Source: JAAUTG01 sp964458705 (GTDB lineage Bacteria; Bacteroidota; Bacteroidia; Chitinophagales; Saprospiraceae). Taken from it: a stretch of 64,000 bases of DNA. Shown one piece after another: positions 26,208-35,412 of this stretch; the first letter of the stretch is position 1; each line of letters starts with the position of its first letter. The DNA lies in NCBI GenBank assembly GCA_964458705.1, contig CAYWKD010000009.1:1-64000 (forward strand), written 5' to 3'. The notes under the pieces were generated by a model. That model did no database searches. It worked only from the letters and a program-made list of their open reading frames with translations, and was not told the DNA's origin. The translations under genes were made by a program, and so were the position numbers.

Positions 26208-28943
26208 TTATTTTTCTATATCAACAGTTGAGTCCGATTGTACTTCTTCTGTTACTTCTGATATTGTTGCAGTACTGGATCGCCCACTTCGATCAATTAC
26301 CGTTGCACTTGCTTGTTGTGTGCCATAGACCAGTATATCTTGAATATTGACATGAGCAGGACGAGTAGCAATGTAGAAGATGGTATCTGCTACATCAGAA
26401 GATTTCAGAGGCTGAAAATCATTATAAATTTTAGACCGCTCTTTATCTCCATCGAATCTAACTAATGCAAATTCTGTTTCTTCTACATGAGCAGGCGAGA
26501 CTTGACTTACACGAATGTTGTGCTTGTGCAAGTCCAAACGCATTCCTTTTGTCAAGGCATCTACGGCATGTTTTGTGGCGCAGTAAACGCCGCCATTAGG
26601 ATAAACTTCCTGACCGGCAATAGAGCAAACATTAATAATATGACCTCCTCCGTTCTTCACCATATTGGGAGCAATTGCTCTAGTCATGTAAAGTAATCCT
26701 TTGATATTGGTGTCAATCATCGTTTCCCAGTCCTCCAGCTTACCCTCATGGATAGGCTCAAAGCCCTTTGCTAATCCCGCATTATTAATGAGTAAATCAA
26801 CATTTGACCACTCTTCACTTAGGCTTTCAACCATTTCCTCCACAGACAATGGATCGCGAACGTCAAATGCTTGTAACAGCACATCAGCATTATAATTTTT
26901 TTCGTATTCTTTTTTGATCTCTTCTAAGCGTTCTGTTCTTCTGCCCGTCAAAATCAAACGGTAGCCATTGGCAGCAAACAAATCCGCTGTTGCCTTTCCA
27001 ATGCCTGATGTCGCTCCTGTAATGACCACCAACTTTGCCTCCTCGACTGATTCTGCTATTGATATTTCTTCTTTGCCTTCTTCTTCGTCTAGCACTTCCA
27101 CTTCATTTGTTGGTATAGCTGCAATATTCTTTTGTGCTGTTTGAAGTATAGATTGATTTTTTAATACCAATTCTTCTAAACGCTTGATATCTGATTGAAG
27201 ACGAGTGATCAAATTTTCGGCTACTACAGGCTCTTCTTCTTGGCTAGCTGCATAAGTAACCTCAACATCAGGCGTTTCTTCTAGCACCTTTAATGCCGTT
27301 TCTAGTGATGTATCTGCGGTATCATCCTCGACTACATCCTCTTGATTTGGTGCTAATAAGTCTACTTCTCCTGCTTCAATTTTTTCTGACTCATCAGAAA
27401 CAGTTGCTTCCGTTAAGAAAACTTGATCGTTTTGTGCTGTTTTCAATTCTGGATTGATCTCGACGGCAAGTTGGTAGGCTCTTGTAGCTTGCTCTTTCTG
27501 ACCTTCTTTGTAAAAAAGTACAGCCAAATCGTAGTTGGCGAAAGGATGATCGGGCTCTAGTTCTAATGTTTTTTCAAAATAGGTCGCTGCCTTTACAGTA
27601 TCTTTATACGATTCATCTTGCAAGACGGCATACTGATAATGTGCATCTGCATTATTGGGATCGGATTGAATTGCTTGCTCAAACAATGCTGCTGCCTGTG
27701 CTTGTGAGGCATCATACTGATTCGCTAAAATATTAGCCAAACGATAATGCACTTCTGGATATGCCTCATCTATCGCAATGACTCTATCAAAATGAAATCT
27801 AGCAGTATGATAATCTTCCCTCATTTCTGCCAATTCACCCAACAGGAAATGAGCATCTTTATTATCGCCACTAATTTGAATGAGCCTTTCTAACACTACT
27901 TTTGCCTTACTATTTTCATTCTTGTATTGAATTAATGCTTTTGCAAAGCCGTACTGCAATGCTTCATTATCTGGATGTACTGCTATACCCTGCTCAAAAT
28001 CACTCATAGCTTCCTCTACACGCCCTTGCTCCAGTGCTTGATTTGCTTTGCGGTGGTAGTCATCCGCAGCTAGCGTTTCGACGGCTGGTGCTTGTTCTTG
28101 AATATCCTCCCTTTGTTCGAGCACAACTAGAGAATCGGCACTAGGTGTATTGTCAGCAGATAATTGAAGAAAATCCATTTCTTCGTTGTCATCAACTAGA
28201 TTTTCTTCTTCATTAGGCAATAGGGTAATACCTGGTATGTCACTTATATCGACATTTAGATCGTCTGACTCGTGAGCGTATTGACCATTCGTACTCGCTA
28301 ACTCATTTTGAGCAACTTTAGTCTTTGATCGACTTTCGTCCTTTGCTTGCAGCACCTCATGCCCGGCAGCGTCATCGACAAACGCAAAAAACTGCCCGTA
28401 AGCATCCGCTTCAAAATCTTCTAATAAATTATGGTCTCTGTTGCGAAGGAATCTTAAAAATTCTCCGATTTCGGATGAAATACTGCGGATAACACTCAAC
28501 TGCTGATTAAGCATTACTTCTTCTTCTTCTGTCATTTCTCGCTTTCTTCTTCTTACTGCTAAGTACTCATCTTGCCAATAATTCATGTATTTGATGACAT
28601 TACTGACTCGATCAAAAGAAGTTGACACTATTTCTTGCTCACCTGTCTCTGGATTCACAGCTATCCCGTCGGTTATGATAGTTTTCACCTTATTGTTGCG
28701 AATTAGATCTTGAAATACGGGTAGCAGATCGTACATACATTTGGAAGACTTCAGAAAGTTATCACTGATTAGCAATAGAATAGGGTAAGCACTTCCTCGC
28801 AACTTATCATGCAAATAGGGAGACTCCTCATTGCAAGCAAGATGCTCGAAGGTGTAGCCAGTCGAAAAGAGTGTTTGATCTATTTTTATAGCGATCTCTT
28901 GATTGATGGAGTGGTACGCAAGCAGTATTGTTTTATTTGTCAT
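26208..28943 (-). CDS. TIR-like domain / TPR / short-chain dehydrogenase fusion protein
   Basis: 911 residues, cytoplasmic (no signal). Residues 1-125 resemble a TIR_2-type domain: TILLAYHSINQEIAIKI, ILLLISDNFLKSSKCMYDLL, with Asp72 where catalytic TIRs have Glu in the (W)CxxEL motif. Residues 292-505 are about six TPRs (DAHFLLGELAEMREDYHTA, NADAHYQYAVLQDES). An acidic linker follows, including a short coiled coil (about 578-608). Residues 636-885 are a complete classical SDR: TGATSGIG (642-649), NNAG (720-723), catalytic Asn746, Ser774, Tyr787 and Lys791; Arg668-Arg669 after the second strand favour NADP(H). The substrate is unknown. It is a single gene with 137 bases to its downstream neighbour. 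Confidence 0.85.
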   Translation of the reverse strand: MTNKTILLAYHSINQEIAIKIDQTLFSTGYTFEHLACNEESPYLHDKLRGSAYPILLLISDNFLKSSKCMYDLLPVFQDLIRNNKVKTIITDGIAVNPETGEQEIVSTSFDRVSNVIKYMNYWQDEYLAVRRRKREMTEEEEVMLNQQLSVIRSISSEIGEFLRFLRNRDHNLLEDFEADAYGQFFAFVDDAAGHEVLQAKDESRSKTKVAQNELASTNGQYAHESDDLNVDISDIPGITLLPNEEENLVDDNEEMDFLQLSADNTPSADSLVVLEQREDIQEQAPAVETLAADDYHRKANQALEQGRVEEAMSDFEQGIAVHPDNEALQYGFAKALIQYKNENSKAKVVLERLIQISGDNKDAHFLLGELAEMREDYHTARFHFDRVIAIDEAYPEVHYRLANILANQYDASQAQAAALFEQAIQSDPNNADAHYQYAVLQDESYKDTVKAATYFEKTLELEPDHPFANYDLAVLFYKEGQKEQATRAYQLAVEINPELKTAQNDQVFLTEATVSDESEKIEAGEVDLLAPNQEDVVEDDTADTSLETALKVLEETPDVEVTYAASQEEEPVVAENLITRLQSDIKRLEELVLKNQSILQTAQKNIAAIPTNEVEVLDEEEGKEEISIAESVEEAKLVVITGATSGIGKATADLFAANGYRLILTGRRTERLEEIKKEYEKNYNADVLLQAFDVRDPLSVEEMVESLSEEWSNVDLLINNAGLAKGFEPIHEGKLEDWETMIDTNIKGLLYMTRAIAPNMVKNGGGHIINVCSIAGQEVYPNGGVYCATKHAVDALTKGMRLDLHKHNIRVSQVSPAHVEETEFALVRFDGDKERSKIYNDFQPLKSSDVADTIFYIATRPAHVNIQDILVYGTQQASATVIDRSGRSSTATISEVTEEVQSDSTVDIEK

Positions 28944-29077
28944 GATCTACGTTTATTCGATTTATTGGAAGGGAGTTTTTTAATTTTATATTGTCTTATA
29001 TTGTATAGCTTATTTTTACGAGCATAAATTGGGCTTGTTACATATTTGTACTATCTTAATCTTTGGAGTCTCTTTTC

Positions 29078-30388
29078 TCATAATGCGTTTTCTTGCACTA
29101 ATGCTTTAATAGTTTGGTCAAAATCACGCACAAACGTTTTGTACTTGCTTGTAGCTGGTCCTGAAAATCCTGTATGTACTTTCCTCACTTTATTGTTCCG
29201 ATCAATAAAAAGTAGGGTTGGATAGGCACTAATCTCGTTCAAAACAGGAAACTGCTTACTATTTTCTTCTTTGTTGTAATAACCCGCCAGTAGCAAATCA
29301 TACGGCACATTTAATGCTTCTTTGAATACTTTTAATCGCTCTTTTGCCTTACCTTTTTCTTTGTATCGTTCAAATGCTAAACCAATGACGGCTAGCTCCT
29401 CCTCAAGTTCAGGATTTGCCTCAAGATAATCTACCAAAAAAGAAGTTTCGTCCAAGCAATTAGGACACCAAGTTCCGAATAGCTGCACTAGCTTGATTTT
29501 CTGTCCATAATCTTTCAAGGACTTTACTTCTCCCATTTCATTTTCTAGTTCAAAGCTAAAAGGTTCATCTCTAGTCAAAAAAGTTAGGCTATCAGGATTG
29601 GATAATTCAAATGAATCGTTTCGCTTAGCTTCCCAAGTAGTCTTGTAGTGCTTTCCAGAGAGAAATGTACCAATCATAGTGCTGTCAGCTAATATTTTGG
29701 CCTCATACAAGTAAGCATGAGAACCATCGAAGCAAGATAGATAAACTTTATCAGCTTGTATAGTACCTTCTAGATAGCGGTAGTCTCCCGTTTCTGTTCG
29801 GAACGTTCCAGTGAGGTTATTGCCTTCCTGCTTGAACTCTCCTACTGCTGGATAAGGCGTTTCAGTATCTACTTCAAAATAGACTTCCCAATTGCCGCTA
29901 ATATCCATGAAAGGCGTTTTCCTTAATTCGGTAAACCGATGATTTTCACCGTGGTAAGCGACAAAGGGAATCTTGTAGTTATCTCTATAATTCACGACCC
30001 ACTGCCCCTCAATTACATCCTCTTCATAAAGTGCAGTAATATATGAATCGAAAATAGGAAATTCAATGCGAATGGTATCTTGGTTAGTTGTTGGATTTCT
30101 ACCATAGGTAATGTCATCAACTACAATTCGCTCTTCCCCGTTCATTACCACCAAATGAAAAGTAGTGGGGCTGTCGTAAATGACCTCAAAGTTAAAAGGT
30201 AATTTTCCTTCGGTTACTTCTTCAAACTGAAAATCTGATTCGATCGTTTGCCGAACGGCACTACTTTTTTCTAGTTTCAGCACGCCTCGCCATTTTCCCG
30301 GTGGCACAGCTACGTATTGATTGTCAATAACTATACATGACTGAACTAACACAAGTAAAGCCGCTATTACAACAATCCATTTTATCAT
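29078..30388 (-). CDS. TlpA/thioredoxin-fold lipoprotein with an N-terminal DUF4369-like region
   Basis: 436 residues. Lipobox with Cys18 (LVLVQSC). Residues about 30-255 form an all-beta region (GKWRGVLKLE, WEVYFEVDTETPYPAVGEF, LTGTFRTETGDYRYLEG) typical of Bacteroidota peroxiredoxin-like lipoproteins. Residues about 270-432 are a TlpA-type thioredoxin fold with the active site WCPNC (Cys308, Cys311) and a cis-Pro at 390 (AYPTLLF). Probably an envelope thiol-disulfide reductase or chaperone anchored to the periplasmic face of a membrane. It follows the 11-Asp-box protein on the same strand, but a hairpin lies between them. Confidence 0.87.
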   Translation of the reverse strand: MIKWIVVIAALLVLVQSCIVIDNQYVAVPPGKWRGVLKLEKSSAVRQTIESDFQFEEVTEGKLPFNFEVIYDSPTTFHLVVMNGEERIVVDDITYGRNPTTNQDTIRIEFPIFDSYITALYEEDVIEGQWVVNYRDNYKIPFVAYHGENHRFTELRKTPFMDISGNWEVYFEVDTETPYPAVGEFKQEGNNLTGTFRTETGDYRYLEGTIQADKVYLSCFDGSHAYLYEAKILADSTMIGTFLSGKHYKTTWEAKRNDSFELSNPDSLTFLTRDEPFSFELENEMGEVKSLKDYGQKIKLVQLFGTWCPNCLDETSFLVDYLEANPELEEELAVIGLAFERYKEKGKAKERLKVFKEALNVPYDLLLAGYYNKEENSKQFPVLNEISAYPTLLFIDRNNKVRKVHTGFSGPATSKYKTFVRDFDQTIKALVQENAL

Positions 30389-30498
30389 GTTTCTTCTATT
30401 TAGTACAGCAACAGAACAAATACGATGAGGGTTTAACTACTTTGATCTTTCTCCGACAAAACTATCTTCTTTGTGTATTGCATCAATCAATAGTTGTT

Positions 30499-30543
30499 AA
30501 CTAAGAAGTCAGACTTGAAAACGGTAAATCTGACTTCTTAGTT
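30499..30543 (-). terminator. Hairpin just after the BNR-repeat gene
   Basis: Perfect 15-bp stem, 30499-30513 (AACTAAGAAGTCAGA) with 30529-30543, starting 3 bases after the stop of the gene at 30546-33671. The T tract on the minus strand is weak, so termination is likely but not certain. Confidence 0.6.
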
Positions 30544-30545
30544 GA

Positions 30546-33500
30546 TTAGTAATTTTCAAATAGACTGAATTCAATCTCCTCTACTTTATCTCGATACGCT
30601 TTAAAATCACTATTCATGAATGTTTCAACCTTGCTTAGTACTTCTTCTGTCTCCTGCTTTGCTTCATTCATAAGCGTTTCCACTGCTTGTGTTGGTTCGG
30701 TTTCCATTGAACCCAAGTAGCTATACACGCTTCCTAGAGTAGAACTTAAATTCTCAAATCGACGTTGAATACCTTTTAAGTTCTCAGGTGAAAAATAGAG
30801 CTCATCAAGCGTTTTTAAACTGTCCTTCAAGGATTTACCCATGTCCTTAATTTCTTTTTTAGTAGAGTCTGCTACGTGTATTATTGCATTATCTACTAGA
30901 TCAATCGTCTTTCTGGCAGAGCGAATTTTCTCATACCCTTTGGCTGCCTTTTCCACTATTTCGTAGTAGTTATCATAAGTAGCTGCCATTTGTTCTAAAT
31001 CGTAGTCTTTTTCATCTAAACGCGGATCAAAGTGCACTTTTACAGTGGTTGAATCTTTATGCTTACCATAAGTGAATAGCACTTTGTACTCACCAGGAAG
31101 TACCTCATAGCCTGAAGGCGTATTGTCATCCTCTTTCGCTTCACGACGAGAAGGAAAACGAACACCATCTTTTCGCATATTCCAATAAATGCGGTTCATA
31201 AGTGTATCTAACTTAGTCGTATAAGTTCGGATGGTATCACCTTTGCTGTTGATTACTTGCACTTTTAGTTTTTCTTTTTTGACATTTAGCGCCGTATCGG
31301 GCTTCACCCAAAGTGTCATCATTGCTCCATTTCGACGGTTATCGCCACGATATTCTCCATCAGCTACAAAGCGTGTGCCGTCGTAAGAGCGGTAATTGGC
31401 CAAGTAAGCATCGGGAGCGTCGAAGGCTTTGAATGATTCTTCTAGTAATTTGCCACCTGATTGAGCAATGGCTCGGATTGGACGAATATCATCTAAAATC
31501 CAGACAGCGCGACCAAAAGTACCTACAATTAGATCATGCTCTCGAGGATGAATTTTCAAGTCACGCGTAGAAACTGAAGGAAAATCGTTCATCCATTTGT
31601 TCCAGTTTTTACCGCTATCTATGCTAAAGTAAAGTCCATAATCCGTACCCAACCATAGTAGATTTTTCGCTACGGGGTCTTGCACAATCGAGAGTGCATG
31701 ACCACTCACCTGTTTTTCGTCCACTATTTTTTTAAACGTTTTGCCGTAGTCGTTGGTGTGAAAAGCCATGGGTTGCCAGTCGTTTCGGCGGTAATCATTT
31801 ACAATCACAAATGCCTCTCCTGCATTGTCCTTAGACACTTCAATATAAGGAATCCAACTACCAGCTTTGACACTCGGCAAGCGATCTGCTAGATTTGTCC
31901 AAGTTTTACCACCATCTCTAGTCAATTGCAAATTACCGTCGTCCGTTCCTGCCCAGATTGTGCCTTCATCTATCGGGCTAGGTGCAATAGCAAGAATCGT
32001 CGTATGATTTTCTGCTTGAGTATCATCAATAGTCAAACCGCCAGTTTTGGCTTGCTGCTGCTTAGTTGAATCATTTGTAGTCAGATCAGGACTAATAATT
32101 TCCCAACTTCTGCCACAATCTATACTTTTATGCACATATTGGCTACCATAGTAAACCCCACAATCATTGTAGGGGTCTTGAGCAATGGCAGCATTCCAGT
32201 GAAATCGCAACGTTTCGCCATCGGGATGGATGGGTTTGATGAAGCGGCGATTACCTGTTTCACGATCCACGAAACCGACATTCCCGCCTTGTGACATAGC
32301 ATATATGTAGCGACTATCTTTGGGGTGAAATACAACATCAAAACCATCACCAAAGAAGACTTCTTGCCAATCTGAATTACGAATACCACCCGGCTTCCAA
32401 ACAGCACTCGGACCTACCCATGAGCCATTATCTTGCAAACCACCAGCTACATTGTAAGGATAGCTCATATCGTAGCTGATATGATAGAACTGCGCCAATG
32501 GCAAATTCTCTGCAAACCGCCAGCTTTTTCCACGATCTCTGGAAATATACAAGCCACCATCATTGCCATTAATCATATAGCTCGGATCATTCGGATGAAT
32601 CCAAAGCGCATGGTGATCGGGATGCACGGCATTCTCACCAGAGTAGGGCAATATCACTTCCCAGTTCTTACCGCCATCTTCACTTTTTGACACTAACGAA
32701 TACAAACTGTAAACTCTGTTTTCATTTTGTGAGTCAACAAAAATGTCGGAATAGTAAAAAGGGCGATTACCGATTTCTTTCTTGTCGTCTGCGATTTGTT
32801 TAAAGTTTGCACCACCATCAGTTGATTTATAAAGTGCATTTTCCTTGGCTTCTACTAGGGCATAAACGATACTAGGATTGGAAGGCGCAATCGCTAAGCC
32901 AATTCTTCCTAGAGTACCTTTTGGTAAACCATCTTTTTCAGTACGTCGCTTCCAAGTGCTGCCGCCATCGTGCGAGACGAAAATACCAGAACCGCTCCCG
33001 CCAGAGTTGAATATCCATGGTTTTCTACCAAATTCCCACATGGCAGCCATCAACTTATTCGGGTTTGCAGGATCAACTACTAGGTCTGCGATACCTGTTT
33101 CCGCGTTTTGATACAGTATTTTTTTCCACGTCTTCCCGCCGTCAGTAGTTTTATAAACACCTCGATGCTCGCTTGGTCCCCAGGCTGAACCTTGCGCTCC
33201 GACATACACCACATCTGGGTTGTCTCGATGAATAATGATTCTGTGAATGGTCTTCGTTTCTTCCAAGCCCATCATCATCCACGTTTTTCCACCATCTAAA
33301 CTTTTGAACACGCCACCGCCACTATTCTGAGAGTTACGAGGATTACCCTCGCCTGTGCCTACCCAGATTTCGGAAGGGTTGCTCTGATTGATTGTAATTG
33401 CTCCAATAGACTGATTCGGTTGGTCATCAAAAATAGGTTTCCAATCAATACCGCCATTTTCAGAAAGCCACACTCCACCAGATGCTGCTCCAGCATAAAT

Positions 33501-33671
33501 GCGATCAGGATTGCTCAAATCCACATCAATCGCTGTTATTCGTCCACTCATACCCGCCGGACCGATATTTCTGATTTTTAGTCCTTTCAGTTGTTCGACA
33601 TCCATTTTTTGTGCGGATAACACACCGCTCAACAGTAATAGGAGCAGACAGCTCCAGTTCCATAATTTCAT
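30546..33671 (-). CDS. Secreted BNR/VPS10-sortilin-type beta-propeller protein (11 Asp boxes)
   Basis: 1041 residues with a signal peptide (about 1-20). The first 720 residues hold at least eleven Asp-box motifs S/T-x-D-x-G-x-T/S-W/F, for example SENGGIDW, SLDGGKTW, TTDGGKTW, SHDGGSTW, SEDGGKNW, SRDRGKSW, SIDCGRSW, TRDGGKTW, TNDYGKTF and SIDSGKNW. This is the ten-bladed VPS10/sortilin-type or paired-propeller arrangement, often annotated as glycosyl hydrolase or exo-alpha-sialidase-like. Residues about 790-1041 form a beta sandwich followed by a helical bundle. No catalytic sialidase residues (RIP motif) are evident, so enzymatic activity is doubtful. There is no T9SS sorting domain. Confidence 0.82.
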   Translation of the reverse strand: MKLWNWSCLLLLLLSGVLSAQKMDVEQLKGLKIRNIGPAGMSGRITAIDVDLSNPDRIYAGAASGGVWLSENGGIDWKPIFDDQPNQSIGAITINQSNPSEIWVGTGEGNPRNSQNSGGGVFKSLDGGKTWMMMGLEETKTIHRIIIHRDNPDVVYVGAQGSAWGPSEHRGVYKTTDGGKTWKKILYQNAETGIADLVVDPANPNKLMAAMWEFGRKPWIFNSGGSGSGIFVSHDGGSTWKRRTEKDGLPKGTLGRIGLAIAPSNPSIVYALVEAKENALYKSTDGGANFKQIADDKKEIGNRPFYYSDIFVDSQNENRVYSLYSLVSKSEDGGKNWEVILPYSGENAVHPDHHALWIHPNDPSYMINGNDGGLYISRDRGKSWRFAENLPLAQFYHISYDMSYPYNVAGGLQDNGSWVGPSAVWKPGGIRNSDWQEVFFGDGFDVVFHPKDSRYIYAMSQGGNVGFVDRETGNRRFIKPIHPDGETLRFHWNAAIAQDPYNDCGVYYGSQYVHKSIDCGRSWEIISPDLTTNDSTKQQQAKTGGLTIDDTQAENHTTILAIAPSPIDEGTIWAGTDDGNLQLTRDGGKTWTNLADRLPSVKAGSWIPYIEVSKDNAGEAFVIVNDYRRNDWQPMAFHTNDYGKTFKKIVDEKQVSGHALSIVQDPVAKNLLWLGTDYGLYFSIDSGKNWNKWMNDFPSVSTRDLKIHPREHDLIVGTFGRAVWILDDIRPIRAIAQSGGKLLEESFKAFDAPDAYLANYRSYDGTRFVADGEYRGDNRRNGAMMTLWVKPDTALNVKKEKLKVQVINSKGDTIRTYTTKLDTLMNRIYWNMRKDGVRFPSRREAKEDDNTPSGYEVLPGEYKVLFTYGKHKDSTTVKVHFDPRLDEKDYDLEQMAATYDNYYEIVEKAAKGYEKIRSARKTIDLVDNAIIHVADSTKKEIKDMGKSLKDSLKTLDELYFSPENLKGIQRRFENLSSTLGSVYSYLGSMETEPTQAVETLMNEAKQETEEVLSKVETFMNSDFKAYRDKVEEIEFSLFENY

Positions 33672-34257
33672 ATTAATTTAGATTTTAATTTACATTTGGC
33701 TAAGATAAGAAAGAGAATTTGAAGGAAAGTTGAAGTTTTGTCCTAAAATGAACTATCCGCTAATTATTCAAAGTTTATACTTGCTAAATAAGTAAACAAG
33801 ATTGTTTTTATTGGTTAGAATTATTTGTTTACATAATCTTCTGTTGATGGGATTATTATATCGCCAAACATTTAAACCTGTCCACTTACTTACGTGAGTG
33901 CAACTTCAATAGTATAGTTTAAGATTAATCAAAATAGCTGCCCACCATAAATTAGGAATTAAAAACCTCAGAAAGCTACTCAATTAAAGCAACAAAACAG
34001 TTTGTTATAAATTGTTAAAATTAATATTCATAGAACTTTTTCTCCTGGCTAGCGTAAATTGAAGTAATTAATATTAAATATTTGCTAATATTGCAGTATT
34101 GATAGTCATCCTACTCAAGATGATGAAATGCTGATAGCAAAGTAATCCACTCTACGTGCAGTGGTTTTATAGAATCAGTATTATCGTCAACATGACTCTT
34201 TGTAGGAGAAATATACAAATTGCTTCTGCAAAGGTTTCAACAATATAACACTACTGA
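33672..34257. other. Intergenic region, 586 bp, the longest gene-free stretch
   Basis: Very AT-rich region between divergent genes. A TACATTTG element (33691-33698, plus strand) matches a -7 box but is 560 bases from deoC. A short hairpin CCACT/AGTGG lies at 34148-34165. I find no open frame, tRNA or recognisable riboswitch core. Confidence 0.5.
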
Positions 34258-34902
34258 ATGAACATTGCTAGTTTCTTAGATCACACGCTACTCAGACCAA
34301 ACTTGACCCTACAAGAAGTAAACAAATTATTTAGTGAGGCACGTCAGTATCAGTTTAAAGCGGTATGTATTCCACCTTATTTTGTTAGTGCGGCCAAACG
34401 TCAATTGGAAGGCACTAAAATAGCCATAGCTACAGTGATTGGTTTCCCCTTGGGCTATTCTAGTCTTTCATCGAAAATTGATGAAATCCGCCGAGCAATT
34501 GATCAAGGGGCAGACGAATTCGACACGGTGATTAACATTTGTGCCGTAAAGAGTGGAGATTGGAGCTACATAAAAAATGAGATTAATAGCCTAAGTACGG
34601 CAGTTCAGCTTCGAGGAAAGACGATTAAACTTATATTAGAAGCAGGATTACTTGAAGAATTTGAGCTATTAAAACTCTGCGAAATTTGTAATGAAGCCAA
34701 AGTGGATTACGTTAAAAATGCGACTGGTTTTAGTGCAGCTGGGGCTTCGGTTGAGATTACTCATTTGCTACGATCAAACTTGGATAGTAACATAAAGATC
34801 AAAGCTGCTGGTGGCATACGAACTATTGATTTCGCAAAATCACTCATCGAAGCTGGCGCAGACCGACTCGGTAGCTCTACTAGTGTCAACTTACTAGGCT
34901 AA
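34258..34902 (+). CDS. deoC: Deoxyribose-phosphate aldolase
   Basis: 214 residues, the short DeoC form. DHTLLRPNLT (8-17) opens the barrel. Active-site residues are Asp89 (DEFDTVINI), Lys153 in DYVKNATGF, which forms the Schiff base, and Lys182 in IKAAGGIRT. It cleaves 2-deoxyribose 5-phosphate into glyceraldehyde 3-phosphate and acetaldehyde, for nucleoside salvage. It is followed 45 bases later by the SPOR-protein gene, which has its own candidate promoter. No other deo gene is nearby. Confidence 0.96.
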   Translation: MNIASFLDHTLLRPNLTLQEVNKLFSEARQYQFKAVCIPPYFVSAAKRQLEGTKIAIATVIGFPLGYSSLSSKIDEIRRAIDQGADEFDTVINICAVKSGDWSYIKNEINSLSTAVQLRGKTIKLILEAGLLEEFELLKLCEICNEAKVDYVKNATGFSAAGASVEITHLLRSNLDSNIKIKAAGGIRTIDFAKSLIEAGADRLGSSTSVNLLG

Positions 34903-34917
34903 GTCCTCGAAACTATC

Positions 34918-34925
34918 TATCTTTG
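34918..34925 (+). promoter_or_regulatory. Candidate -7 element for the SPOR-rodA operon
   Basis: TATCTTTG matches TAnnTTTG, 22 bases before the ATG at 34948, so the leader would be short. It lies in the 45-base gap after deoC. No good TTG at the -33 position. Confidence 0.45.
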
Positions 34926-34947
34926 TAGTGGCCATAACAAATGAACA

Positions 34948-35343
34948 ATGAAAAGAGTATTTATCCTGATTTTATTTTTTGTATTTTATTGTAGTAAGAT
35001 AATCTTTGCTCAGGTTACGATTAATGAACCTCCTATTGTTACTCAAATGCTAGAGCGTTATGTTGAAACTAACAAAAACGTAACAAGCGTATCTGGCTGG
35101 CGTATTCAGATATTTTCTACTCGCGATCGAGTAGAAATGGAAAAAGTGCGGCGAGAATTTCAATTTATCTATCCCAATATTTCTGTAGATTGGATACACG
35201 ATCGACCCCAGTATGTTCTCAGGGCTGGAGCATTTGAGCGCAAATTAGATGCTTATCGTTTATTGAATATCATCAGGCAGGATTATCCTAGTGCTTTAAT
35301 CTCTTTGGACAACAACATGAATCCTGCGGAGTTGATTTTTTAA
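34948..35343 (+). CDS. SPOR-domain protein
   Basis: 131 residues. Signal peptide (about 1-21, ending IIFAQ), then one SPOR-like domain (about 47-125): VSGWRIQIFSTRDRVEMEKV in the first strand and helix, and YVLRAGAFERKLDAYRLL in the second half, the pattern of SPOR repeats. SPOR domains bind denuded glycan strands where peptidoglycan is being remodelled. It sits 69 bases upstream of rodA, which supports a role in wall synthesis during elongation or division. Confidence 0.8.
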   Translation: MKRVFILILFFVFYCSKIIFAQVTINEPPIVTQMLERYVETNKNVTSVSGWRIQIFSTRDRVEMEKVRREFQFIYPNISVDWIHDRPQYVLRAGAFERKLDAYRLLNIIRQDYPSALISLDNNMNPAELIF

Positions 35344-35412
35344 ATACCATTAGACACCACTACCCTCTATCTCAGCGTTCTCCTGAAAAAGCAGGAATAA
35401 CAAAATAAAATA

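Noticed and set aside
26208..28943. Antiphage defence system based on the TIR domain
   Set aside because: No defence partner genes (Sir2, STING, cyclase, Argonaute) lie nearby, the neighbours are envelope proteins, and the catalytic Glu appears replaced, so a defence label would be speculation.
30546..33671. Sialidase (neuraminidase) annotation for the Asp-box protein
   Set aside because: Asp boxes are a fold marker only; no RIP motif or catalytic Tyr/Glu/Asp set is visible, so only a propeller protein is claimed.
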